Source: Flavobacteriales bacterium
Lineage (GTDB): Bacteria; Bacteroidota; Bacteroidia; Flavobacteriales_D; Crocinitomicaceae
Assembly: GCA_015665275.1 (NCBI GenBank)
Contig: JADFAL010000007.1
Coordinates: 43,818 to 107,817 of the forward strand
Reading direction: 5' to 3'
Length of the DNA: 64,000 nucleotides
This document shows, piece after piece, positions 9,537-16,851 of the stretch (positions within the stretch are counted from its first letter, which is position 1; each line of letters opens with the position of its first letter). Both the position numbers and the translations under genes were made by a program. The notes beneath the pieces were generated by a model. The model saw only the letters and a list, made by a program, of their open reading frames with translations. It made no database searches and was not told the origin of the DNA.

Positions 9537-10808
9537 TTAAAACCTGTAGTTCAGTTTTGCTTGAATTCCAGTTGCCATTGATTGCGTTCTAAACAAATTG
9601 CTCGGAACTTTTTCTCGTCCTTCGAACAAATTGACAACACCAGATTGTACTCTTGCATTAACTCCTACTCGGAAGCTTTCTCCTATTTGAACAGAGGCAC
9701 CCGCCGTAAGAACTCCTCCTACATCGAAATTTCTGTAAGAAAATTCAGAGTAGTATGAATTTGATTGATTGGAAGAGATTGTTGAATTGGTGAGAATGGA
9801 CCCAAAGACTCCTCCACCCAGATTTAATTCAGGTCGAAGTTTCTTCGCTGATTTGAAAATAGGGGCAAGACGCTCATATTGCAAAGCGGCAGTTACGTAA
9901 TTTAAGGAAGTTGTTACTTCTTCTGAATTAAGTGAAGCCATCTGCGATTTTGTATCACTGAACAAAAGATCAGTAGTAAGTACATTCTTATTAAACCTTC
10001 GTGACCCTGAAATTCCCCAGGCAACATCCAAGTTGTTCGAGGTTACGGCATCCTCTCTAAACGAAAGCGGGTTCAACAATTCTGAAGATCCAACAATAAA
10101 TGTTGGTCCAACGAACCAGTTTTTCTGAGTTTCTTGCGTGTTTTCAGAAGGTTCAGCATAACGAATGGATTCCGTTGTTCTTTGAACAAGATCATTTTCA
10201 TACGGCAATTCCACTGCTATTTCTCCCGTTGGAAGTGATGCTAAGAAGGTTAGATCGAATTCTGTTTGGATTGGTTGGGTAGCTACCGCGTTATTCTGAG
10301 TGCTATTGATACTAACAGCCGGTGTTACAATAATAGTAGAATTGTTAGTCCTTAAAGGGTTAGAAGTGAGATTTTGAATCTCCTGAATTGCCGGTATTGA
10401 TGCAGCTTCATTTATCAGGTTTTCAACATTCGAAACTTGGGTATTTGAAGCAACTGCGAGGTTAGGGGTAACGGGCTCAGAGATGAAAGTTGTATTGTTT
10501 GAAACATTGGAGATCCACATTGGAATCAATGCTAAACCTGCAATCAATGAAGCAGTTCTGAGATAGAAATTGCGTTGGTATTTTTTTACGTTTCGCTGAA
10601 TTTCCAATTTTTCTTCAATGGCCTCCCAACCTCGGTTACCATTTTCAGATTGCATTCCATCAAAGTTCGATTGGTACCAATGCTTTGGCCAATCCTCCAT
10701 GCTCTTCTCGATGTTTTCCCAGGCTTCGTGCGGAGGGATGACATTGAGCTCTTTCGCCTTGTCTTTATACCACTTTCCTACCGAATCCTTCATATCGATC
10801 GATTTCAT
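9537..10808 (-). CDS. Anti-sigma-like protein with beta-barrel-like C-terminus
   Basis: 423 residues from the ATG at 10808 (ATG at 10793 is an alternative; the TTG at 10826 is unlikely). Residues 1-80 are soluble and contain two similar motifs (PPHEAWENIEKSM and GWEAIEEKL), the pattern seen in Bacteroidota proteins encoded next to ECF sigma factors. One membrane segment spans about 81-101. A Ser/Thr/Asn-rich linker covers ~102-229. The remainder alternates glycine and aromatic residues like an outer-membrane barrel and ends in Phe (KLNYRF), like a BAM recognition signal. It overlaps the sigma gene by 44 bases, which suggests coupled translation. Regulation of that sigma factor is inferred. 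The barrel could also be a periplasmic beta domain. Confidence 0.72.
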   Translation of the reverse strand: MKSIDMKDSVGKWYKDKAKELNVIPPHEAWENIEKSMEDWPKHWYQSNFDGMQSENGNRGWEAIEEKLEIQRNVKKYQRNFYLRTASLIAGLALIPMWISNVSNNTTFISEPVTPNLAVASNTQVSNVENLINEAASIPAIQEIQNLTSNPLRTNNSTIIVTPAVSINSTQNNAVATQPIQTEFDLTFLASLPTGEIAVELPYENDLVQRTTESIRYAEPSENTQETQKNWFVGPTFIVGSSELLNPLSFREDAVTSNNLDVAWGISGSRRFNKNVLTTDLLFSDTKSQMASLNSEEVTTSLNYVTAALQYERLAPIFKSAKKLRPELNLGGGVFGSILTNSTISSNQSNSYYSEFSYRNFDVGGVLTAGASVQIGESFRVGVNARVQSGVVNLFEGREKVPSNLFRTQSMATGIQAKLNYRF

Positions 10809-11370
10809 CGTCTCCAAGATTTTCAAGGAGCAATTTTCGTAAATACTTTTTCGCTTTGAACAACTGAGATTTAGAGGTGCCCTCCGTGATCTCTAATTTC
10901 GAAGCAATTTCTTTGTGTGTATATCCTTCCAGGTAGAACAAGTTCAAAACAAGCGCATATCCATCAGGAAGCAATGCTATAATCTTCAGGAATTCATCAC
11001 GATCGTAAATCGTTTCTTCCTCCTGTTCTTCTTGATGACGGTGCTGCGCCTTTTCCGTCTCTATCTCTGTTAGTTCCAATTTGTTTTTAGACCAATTATC
11101 AGATCGATAGTGATCCACGCAATTGTGCACAATGACAGTTCGAATCCAACCACCCAATGAACTTTGTTCTTTAAACTTAAAGAGGTGAACTTTCTGGAAA
11201 ACCTTCAAAAACCCTTCCTGCAACAAGTCGTTTGCTCCGTCATAATCTGTGGAATACATCAGGCACACTTTGAACATATCACTCGCGTAAAGGTCGTACA
11301 ACTCCTTTTGAGCAGCTGGCTTGCCTTTTCGACAATCTTTGAGTAATATTTTCTGTTCTCTTTCTGTCAT
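10765..11370 (-). CDS. ECF-type RNA polymerase sigma factor
   Basis: 201 residues. Sigma region 2 lies at about 24-92 (DLLQEGFLKVFQKVH; GGWIRTVIVHNCVDHYR) and region 4 at about 130-185 (LPDGYALVLNLFYLEGYTHKEIA, read as two motifs, then TEGTSKSQLFKAK). An acidic/Gln-rich linker lies between. The ATG is directly after the stop of the lipoprotein gene (TAAATG) and its 3' end overlaps the anti-sigma-like gene, so the three form one operon. It probably answers an envelope signal. Confidence 0.93.
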   Translation of the reverse strand: MTEREQKILLKDCRKGKPAAQKELYDLYASDMFKVCLMYSTDYDGANDLLQEGFLKVFQKVHLFKFKEQSSLGGWIRTVIVHNCVDHYRSDNWSKNKLELTEIETEKAQHRHQEEQEEETIYDRDEFLKIIALLPDGYALVLNLFYLEGYTHKEIASKLEITEGTSKSQLFKAKKYLRKLLLENLGDDEIDRYEGFGRKVV

Positions 11371-12054
11371 TTATTGCAGTTGTACAACAAAAGATTCTCC
11401 GACTTTATTGTTAATTGCGTTGTAAATGTTCGTGTTGTTTAATGCGTCTACCTGTATTGTTTGTGATCCATTATTATTGGTTACAGCGGCAGCATTCCAA
11501 AGTCCTGGAATTAAATTAGAAAACAAGATCTCCGTATCCAAGGTTATTGCAATCGTTTTTTGAGAATCTTCTTCAATCAAAATCGTGTTGGAGCCATCCG
11601 AATCTGTTAATAGTGTGATGATGTCTTGGTCAATTTCCAATGCGATTACTACATCGTAGGTATTTCCATTTGCTAGGTCATAGGTTCCTGAAATATTCAC
11701 CGATGGCGATCCATTCGATTCAATAGTTGTAGAAAAAGACATTTGCGTATACGTCCCAATGGGTAAATCGAATGGTTTCACGGATGTAGCGTGAAGAAAA
11801 TCTGTACTTGCGTTGTCTGCCAAGACGATATCAATGGGATTACTTTGAATACGATCACCAGCGATACGTATATCGGATAAATCAATTCGGATTTCATCCA
11901 TTACAAATTGTTTTCCGGCTATTGTGATTTCATCAGTACTGGCCTTGAATTGTACCTGCGATTGAATGGTAACATTCCAGTCCTGTTTCTTGCAGCCAAA
12001 TAATATCGTGGCCACAATGAAAAGGGAAAATAAAGTTAGAGTGTTCGTTCGCAT
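11371..12054 (-). CDS. Lipoprotein heading the sigma operon (DUF4382-like)
   Basis: 227 residues. Signal peptide with lipobox LFGCKKQ, acylated Cys at about residue 21. The body is beta-rich (ITIAGKQFVMDEIRIDLSDI, YTQMSFSTTIE, NTYDVVIALEID) and resembles the DUF4382 group of secreted lipoproteins; the assignment is tentative. Its stop abuts the sigma start, so it is cotranscribed with an ECF sigma factor and its partner. It could be the envelope sensor or a target; that is inference. Confidence 0.8.
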   Translation of the reverse strand: MRTNTLTLFSLFIVATILFGCKKQDWNVTIQSQVQFKASTDEITIAGKQFVMDEIRIDLSDIRIAGDRIQSNPIDIVLADNASTDFLHATSVKPFDLPIGTYTQMSFSTTIESNGSPSVNISGTYDLANGNTYDVVIALEIDQDIITLLTDSDGSNTILIEEDSQKTIAITLDTEILFSNLIPGLWNAAAVTNNNGSQTIQVDALNNTNIYNAINNKVGESFVVQLQ

Positions 12055-12084
12055 AGTTTGTCTTATTGTAATACTAGCCTAACG

Positions 12085-12092
12085 TAAAGATA
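12085..12092 (-). promoter_or_regulatory. Possible -7 box for the lipoprotein-sigma operon
   Basis: On the minus strand TATCTTTA, one mismatch from TAnnTTTG, about 30 bases upstream of the ATG at 12054. No clear -33 element seen. Confidence 0.35.
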
Positions 12093-12136
12093 AGGTAAAA
12101 AGGTTGCCTCAATTCTGATCAACCCCTAGAAGTTAG

Positions 12137-12164
12137 GAAAGCCGTTGGAATTCCAACGGCTTTC
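12137..12164. repeat. 28-bp perfect palindrome, terminator-like
   Basis: GAAAGCCGTTGGAA followed directly by its reverse complement. Outer arms AGTTAG / CTAACT add six more pairs after a 5-base bulge. The shape (AAAGCCG...CGGCTTT) is that of a strong hairpin. No T-run follows on either side and no annotated gene ends here, so it may end an unannotated transcript. Confidence 0.6.
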
Positions 12165-12636
12165 GACTACTAACTATACCAGATAAATTTGAGTAACCTA
12201 ACCTTTACTCCGGCGTCTTCAATATTTTTGTTTGGTGCTTCTTTAATGAGTCATTCGGCAATAAACCACAGGAACTCCAATAACTTCCGGATTAGAAGTC
12301 TAGCGGTGTTCCTGTTGCTTCCTCAATTGTAGTAGTAGTTGGTTGAGTGGAGCGAGGCTATTGCTTTAAAAGATCTTGTTAGTTGCATCAATTTTTATCG
12401 TCAATTTTAGTATTCAAATACTTAATTACATTTCTCGCTGACGAAGTTTGTTAGCGAGTCACACTGCGTCAACGGGATGAAAAAAAGAAAGGTTGCCTAG
12501 AAAAAATCAGTTTTTTTTATAGGGTGAACTAAATCAGTTTAGTACTCGGTTTTTTGTGTGAAAAAAATATTTTTCTTTGTGAAATATGTAGAATTGAACA
12601 AATTCTACCACGTTTTAAGGTTTTTTCTTGAAGAAT
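12165..12636. other. Gene-free stretch with nested inverted repeats, candidate structured RNA
   Basis: No convincing ORF on either strand. Several inverted repeats lie close together: ACAGGAAC (12268-12275) with GTTCCTGT (12308-12315) enclosing ACTTC (12283-12287)/GAAGT (12295-12299); CTCAA/TTGAG (12322-12326/12343-12347); CTCGCT/AGCGAG (12434-12439/12453-12458). An 11-bp direct repeat AAAGGTTGCCT occurs at 12099 and 12488. The 3' third is very AT-rich. I could not match it to tmRNA, RNase P or SRP RNA. The strand is undecided. Confidence 0.3.
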
Positions 12637-13083
12637 TTAGCCAATTTCTTCAATGGTAAGTGGGCCGTTCATTTGAACTACCTCACCTGCAGATTTATTG
12701 AGAATTTTTTGTCCCAACGGACTGCCTGCCGTAATGCAAAAAACCGACGCATTCTTAACTTTGATTTGACCGATGCCGACAGATACAAAGAAATAGCCGC
12801 GATTGGTCTTGACTAGACTTCCAAACGCAATCTGAGTGAATTCTTTCTTCGGATCAATTTGTCTAAAGCCATCAAGTGTTTTCCCGGTTTCTGCCAATTG
12901 ACGCGATAACTTCTCTTGCTCCAATTGAGCCATCGCTCGTCCTGTCTCGTGTTTGTCGCCTGCGGAACTTTTTGTTTCGGAAAGCAGAGCTTCGTGCAAA
13001 GCATCGAATTCACTCTGGATTCCCGCTAGTTTGGAAGTAACCATGGCGATTGCCGAAGAAAGCACTAGTTCCTTATCCAACAT
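12637..13083 (-). CDS. GreA/GreB-like transcription factor homologue
   Basis: 148 residues. The N-terminal ~85 residues look like an antiparallel coiled coil whose tip carries acidic residues in GDKHETGRA, comparable to the GD(L)xEN tip of GreA that reaches the RNA polymerase active site. The C-terminal ~60 residues resemble the Gre FKBP-like domain (GSLVKTNRGYFFVSV, then AGSPLGQKIL). Such proteins are often mislabelled 3-oxoacyl-ACP synthase in Flavobacteria. It would bind the polymerase secondary channel; transcript cleavage is not proven. The start overlaps the upstream glycosyltransferase 3' end by 11 bases. Confidence 0.75.
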   Translation of the reverse strand: MLDKELVLSSAIAMVTSKLAGIQSEFDALHEALLSETKSSAGDKHETGRAMAQLEQEKLSRQLAETGKTLDGFRQIDPKKEFTQIAFGSLVKTNRGYFFVSVGIGQIKVKNASVFCITAGSPLGQKILNKSAGEVVQMNGPLTIEEIG

Positions 13084-14194
13084 ACTTCGAGATGATTTGA
13101 TCCCATTCGTTCAGAATAGTGTAAGAATGAAAGCGCTCTCCGAAGGTTGCTATTTCTTGGTGGTTGAATTCGTGTCCTTGAATGACCTTCTTCAATCCTT
13201 CCTTCAATGATTCTGGATCTTTCTTTTCTACCAATATTTTCGCTGAATCTGGAATTTCTGGTGCGATACCAACTTCCGTGGTAACAATTGGAGTTCCTGT
13301 CGATAGAGCCTCTGCCAGAACGATGGAAAAGGTCTCGTAGTCTGAGTTCAGTACAAATGCATCTGCCTGATGATAAAATTGGGGAATGTCCTTCCAATCT
13401 TGAGGTCCAACAAAAGTAATTACGTCATCCACCACTCGTTCTTTTGAATACTGCGTCCATTCGGAAGCGTCTTCATCCGAAACAATGGTCAAATGGAACG
13501 ACTGTCCTTCGTCTTTCAATGATTTACAGGCATCAATGATTCCCACCGGATTTTTAGTATTCGCATCTAAGGTGGAAATATGTAAGAACTGGGTCGTCTC
13601 TGATTTGGATTTCTTCTTGAAAGTGAATATTGATTCATCTACGTGATTGCCAATAACTTTAATCGTGTCTGAAGAAATGTAGCGCTGCATGTCATAACGC
13701 AATGTATCTGATACCGCAACAATTTCAGAAGCTCGTAAAACCATACTTCTTCGAATCAAGCGCTCTCTTGGGCTCCATCTGCGTCGTTTGTCTCTTCGAA
13801 AATAAGAACCGTGTTCCACCCAAATAAGTGGACATTTCAAAACACGCAGGGCATGCAGAAACATCCAGCCGTGGGGGAGAAGAACATGCCCAATAATGAG
13901 GTCTACGCTCTCCAATTCTTTCAATGCATCAGAGTATACCCGAGATCGATTTCCGAAACGTGACAGCTTACTTCCTTGGGGATATTTGGCCTGAATTTCT
14001 TTGACGTCGCCATCTTCAATAATAGAAATGTTGTTCTTTTCAGAAGTTTCGCAACAAATAAGATTGATTACTGAAACGCGGTACTTCCTTGACAGCAATT
14101 GTGCATGTCTTCGTACAAAATTTCCCAAAAAGGGGCTTTTGTCATTTGGGTACCAGGAAGATACGATCAGTATGTGTGGTGCGGCTTCAGGCAT
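13073..14194 (-). CDS. Glycosyltransferase family 4 protein
   Basis: 373 residues from ATG 14194; a TTG three codons upstream is not needed. GT-B fold: N-terminal HILIVSSWYPND with the acceptor-side NFVRRHAQLL, C-terminal nucleotide-sugar half with the E-X7-E region (ADAFVLNSDYETFSIVLAEA, then GTPIVTTEVGIAPEI). It transfers a sugar from an activated donor, probably in surface polysaccharide synthesis; substrate unknown. Cytoplasmic or peripheral membrane. It lies between a cysteine desulfurase and a Gre-like gene on the same strand. Confidence 0.9.
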   Translation of the reverse strand: MPEAAPHILIVSSWYPNDKSPFLGNFVRRHAQLLSRKYRVSVINLICCETSEKNNISIIEDGDVKEIQAKYPQGSKLSRFGNRSRVYSDALKELESVDLIIGHVLLPHGWMFLHALRVLKCPLIWVEHGSYFRRDKRRRWSPRERLIRRSMVLRASEIVAVSDTLRYDMQRYISSDTIKVIGNHVDESIFTFKKKSKSETTQFLHISTLDANTKNPVGIIDACKSLKDEGQSFHLTIVSDEDASEWTQYSKERVVDDVITFVGPQDWKDIPQFYHQADAFVLNSDYETFSIVLAEALSTGTPIVTTEVGIAPEIPDSAKILVEKKDPESLKEGLKKVIQGHEFNHQEIATFGERFHSYTILNEWDQIISKYVG

Positions 14195-14212
14195 AAGCAC
14201 CAAAATACGAAA

Positions 14213-15346
14213 TTAGACCAAGGTTTTCTCGTAACAAGACTTAACTTGTTCCAAAGCGAAGTCGATTTCTTCTTTTGTGGTATATCTAGAAAAGGAGAAC
14301 CGGGCATTAGGACGTGTCATATCTGCATTAATTCCTTTCAATACATGCGAACCAGTTGAAGCTCCCGAAGAGCAAGCACTTCCGCCGGAAACTGCAACGC
14401 CTTTCAAGTCCAGCGTAAACAAAAGCATGCTGGATTTCTCATTTGCAGGGAAGCAAACATTCAATACTGTATATAATGAGCGTTCTGGGTCTGTTTCACC
14501 GTGAAATTGCACGTCATCGAAGTATTCCTTCAATTGTTCAATCATGTACGTTTTAATTCCTTGCACGTGCACTTGGTGCTCTTCCATGTCTTCATGAGCC
14601 AAATCCATTGCTTTCGCGAGTCCTAAAATTCCGGAGGTGTTTTCTGTACCTCCTCGGAATCCGCGCTCTTGCGCACCTCCATGAATCAGAGGTTCTACAT
14701 GCACGTTTCTATTTACGTAAAGGAATCCCACACCTTTTGGTCCATGGAATTTATGAGCAGCGCAGGTAACGAAATCGATATCTAAATCTTGCAGGTCGAA
14801 GCGGTAATGCCCCATTGTTTGCACTGTATCGGAATGGAAATATGCATTGTATTTACGACAAATGGTGCTTACTGCTCGCAAATCCATCTTCGTTCCGATT
14901 TCATTGTTTGCGTGCATTAAGGAAACCAATGTTTTCTCATTCGATTGAAGCAGTTCTTCTAAGTGGGCGAGATCTACGTGTCCTTTGTTGCAAACGTGTA
15001 CACGTGAAACTTTGACCTTATTTGATAGTGCATCTGCGGTATGACCTACTGCGTGATGCTCTAGTTCTGATGTAATGATATGGGTTACGCCCAGTTGACT
15101 GATGGCGGATTGCAAAGCCATGTTGTCCGCTTCTGTTCCTCCAGAAGTGAATATCAGTTCGGATGGCTGGCAATTGAGGTGCTTAGCAATTGAACGCCGC
15201 GAGGTCTCCAATAGTGCTTTCACTTGCCTTCCATAACTATGACTGGAAGATGGATTTCCAAAACAATCTCTCAACGTGGTGATCATCACGTCTACAACTT
15301 CAGGAGCGACAGGTGTAGTCGCAGCGTTGTCTAAATAAACTGCCAT
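14213..15346 (-). CDS. Cysteine desulfurase (NifS/IscS-like)
   Basis: 377-residue class V aminotransferase-fold enzyme that takes sulfur from cysteine to give alanine and a persulfide. PLP Lys199 in CAAHKFHGPKG, conserved GGTEADN at 69-75, His97/98 in ELEHHAVG, and the mobile-loop nucleophile Cys325 in GGSACSSG are all present, so the enzyme looks intact. Group I (NifS/IscS) type by the SACSSG loop. It may supply sulfur for Fe-S clusters or tRNA thiolation. No iscU or suf gene is adjacent. Confidence 0.93.
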   Translation of the reverse strand: MAVYLDNAATTPVAPEVVDVMITTLRDCFGNPSSSHSYGRQVKALLETSRRSIAKHLNCQPSELIFTSGGTEADNMALQSAISQLGVTHIITSELEHHAVGHTADALSNKVKVSRVHVCNKGHVDLAHLEELLQSNEKTLVSLMHANNEIGTKMDLRAVSTICRKYNAYFHSDTVQTMGHYRFDLQDLDIDFVTCAAHKFHGPKGVGFLYVNRNVHVEPLIHGGAQERGFRGGTENTSGILGLAKAMDLAHEDMEEHQVHVQGIKTYMIEQLKEYFDDVQFHGETDPERSLYTVLNVCFPANEKSSMLLFTLDLKGVAVSGGSACSSGASTGSHVLKGINADMTRPNARFSFSRYTTKEEIDFALEQVKSCYEKTLV

Positions 15347-15367
15347 AATCGTTCATAACTTTGGGCG

Positions 15368-15375
15368 CGAATGTA
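15368..15375 (-). promoter_or_regulatory. -7 box (TTCG variant) for cysteine desulfurase
   Basis: TACATTCG on the minus strand, 22 bases upstream of the ATG at 15346. The same octamer precedes the next gene upstream (15945-15952), so TTCG seems a locally used variant of TTTG. Confidence 0.45.
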
Positions 15376-15383
15376 AATAGAAT

Positions 15384-15905
15384 TCACGAAATTTCTTTGC
15401 CTAAAATATGGCGCATTGTTTCCTTTCCAACGGGCGCTTTTTTTAGGTTTTCCATTAAAAATACGGATTTATCAATTCTTTTTTGACTTGATTTCAACTG
15501 TGTCACGACGTAGATTACTGCTCGCTGAAGTCCCATGGTTAGGTATTCGAAGCGTTTTTTTGCATAATCGTCTTGATTTAAAAGTTCTTCAAATTCTTCT
15601 GGAACATCCATCCCATATTTCGAGGTATCCTTTTTTAGATGAACCGAAACGGTGTCTCCAAGATCTACGCCTAACTCTTTCATTCTGGCTTTGGAAAACG
15701 TAATGTAAGCTGTTCTATTTCCCAGACTCACCGACCCTGCCTTCCATGAAACTTGTTCGTTTATGGTAATTTGAAATCGTTGATTGAACAAAGAGCCTGA
15801 ATCTTCCTGCGTATAATGTTGCTCCAAAACATCTTCAGAAATAGAAACATAATGCATTTTCAATTTCTCGAGATATTCAATTTTTGAATTAAAAGGTGGT
15901 GCCAT
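15384..15905 (-). CDS. YdeI/DUF1905 family protein
   Basis: 173 residues. A DUF1905-like beta domain covers ~20-95 (VSWKAGSVSLGNRTAYI, LGDTVSVHLKKD), followed by a helical YdeI/OmdA-type tail ~100-165 (EEFEELLNQDDYAKKRFEYL, SSQKRIDKSVF). The family has been linked to bacteriocin or toxin protection (OmdA), with no known enzyme activity. No signal peptide. Monocistronic with its own -7 box; the separate promoter of the desulfurase lies downstream. Confidence 0.8.
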   Translation of the reverse strand: MAPPFNSKIEYLEKLKMHYVSISEDVLEQHYTQEDSGSLFNQRFQITINEQVSWKAGSVSLGNRTAYITFSKARMKELGVDLGDTVSVHLKKDTSKYGMDVPEEFEELLNQDDYAKKRFEYLTMGLQRAVIYVVTQLKSSQKRIDKSVFLMENLKKAPVGKETMRHILGKEIS

Positions 15906-15944
15906 GGTTTTGCGTTAGGAATGCCCTTTTGTTGGACTCCTAAA

Positions 15945-15952
15945 CGAATGTA
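15945..15952 (-). promoter_or_regulatory. -7 box (TTCG variant) for YdeI-like gene
   Basis: TACATTCG on the minus strand, 39 bases upstream of the ATG at 15905. Confidence 0.4.
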
Positions 15953-16034
15953 AGAAAATTGGCCTATTGAGAAGGGAGCTACTTAAGACCCTTTTTCGTA
16001 TCTTGAATTCGTAATCACCTTATAACCTATTATC

Positions 16035-16541
16035 ATGAAGAAAAAGCATTTTCAATTAATTCTGTTAGCACTTCCTATGTGCGCCCTACTTGTTTTTACC
16101 GGATGTTCAAGTGATGAAACCGGAGGTAATGACGATGAGACGAAAACGGAGGAAGAGAAGCCGAAAGAGCCTCTGGCGGATCGTGATCCGCAGGTAAAGG
16201 AATATTTCAAGGTATTGAATGAGGTAATCAATGAGTACCTAACGGTAAGTGAAACTACTTTGGGAATTGTAGAGAAGTTGGACGAAGGTGAGTTGAACCT
16301 GATTGATGCGGCTTCCGCTACAGCACAGTTATTGGAATCTATGGATGCCATTCAAGAATTGGAAGAATCTTTGGAACAACAAGGAACGATTAAAGAGAAT
16401 ATTGAGAAAAACTTGAATGCTAAGGATATTATGGAGTTCACAGAGATGTATACGGAGTCTCTGTCACGAATGGATTCAATTACGAAGCGACTGGAGGAGG
16501 TTGATGTAACTTCGTATTTGGAGAACGCAGATTTTTTCTAG
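16035..16541 (+). CDS. Small lipoprotein, function unknown
   Basis: 168 residues. Lipobox VFTGCSSDE, acylated Cys at about residue 24, followed by an acidic Glu/Asp/Lys linker (to ~50) that would keep the protein away from the membrane. The rest is predicted all-helical with heptad-like spacing (VNEYL..., ATAQLLESMDAIQELEESL), probably a helical bundle. No family recognised. A weak -7 box (TATCTTGA) is at 15999-16006. Confidence 0.8.
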   Translation: MKKKHFQLILLALPMCALLVFTGCSSDETGGNDDETKTEEEKPKEPLADRDPQVKEYFKVLNEVINEYLTVSETTLGIVEKLDEGELNLIDAASATAQLLESMDAIQELEESLEQQGTIKENIEKNLNAKDIMEFTEMYTESLSRMDSITKRLEEVDVTSYLENADFF

Positions 16542-16568
16542 ATGATTGTTAGTCTAGGAAGCAAGCGA

Positions 16569-16612
16569 ACCCATTATACTAATTAGCCAATTGGCTAATT
16601 AGTATAATGGGT
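16569..16612. repeat. 44-bp perfect palindrome
   Basis: ACCCATTATACTAATTAGCC then AA|TT and the exact mirror complement; 22 bp per arm, no spacer, no mismatch. It starts 28 bases after the lipoprotein stop. As RNA it would be a long AU-rich hairpin, but no T-run follows. From here to 16851 I see no gene or other motif. Confidence 0.9.
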
Positions 16613-16851
16613 GATACTTGTGAGAACAAATTTATTCTCGTACCTTAAGTAGTTATCATTGAATATTTGCCCATCAATTCCTCTATTTACGGAAGGATTA
16701 ATCCTAATGTTATAAGAGCGGTACTATCTTCTGTTTGTTGAATAAATGAAATCAAACGGCGACTCAATAAAACTGTCCTTTTAAGAGTTTACAGCATTTC
16801 AGTTGAAATATTTCTGAAGTCAAGCGTTTAAAGTAATAGATACCATTGCTT

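Noticed and set aside
12165-12636. tmRNA, RNase P or SRP RNA in the gene-free stretch
   Set aside because: Their conserved core sequences are not present on either strand by eye.
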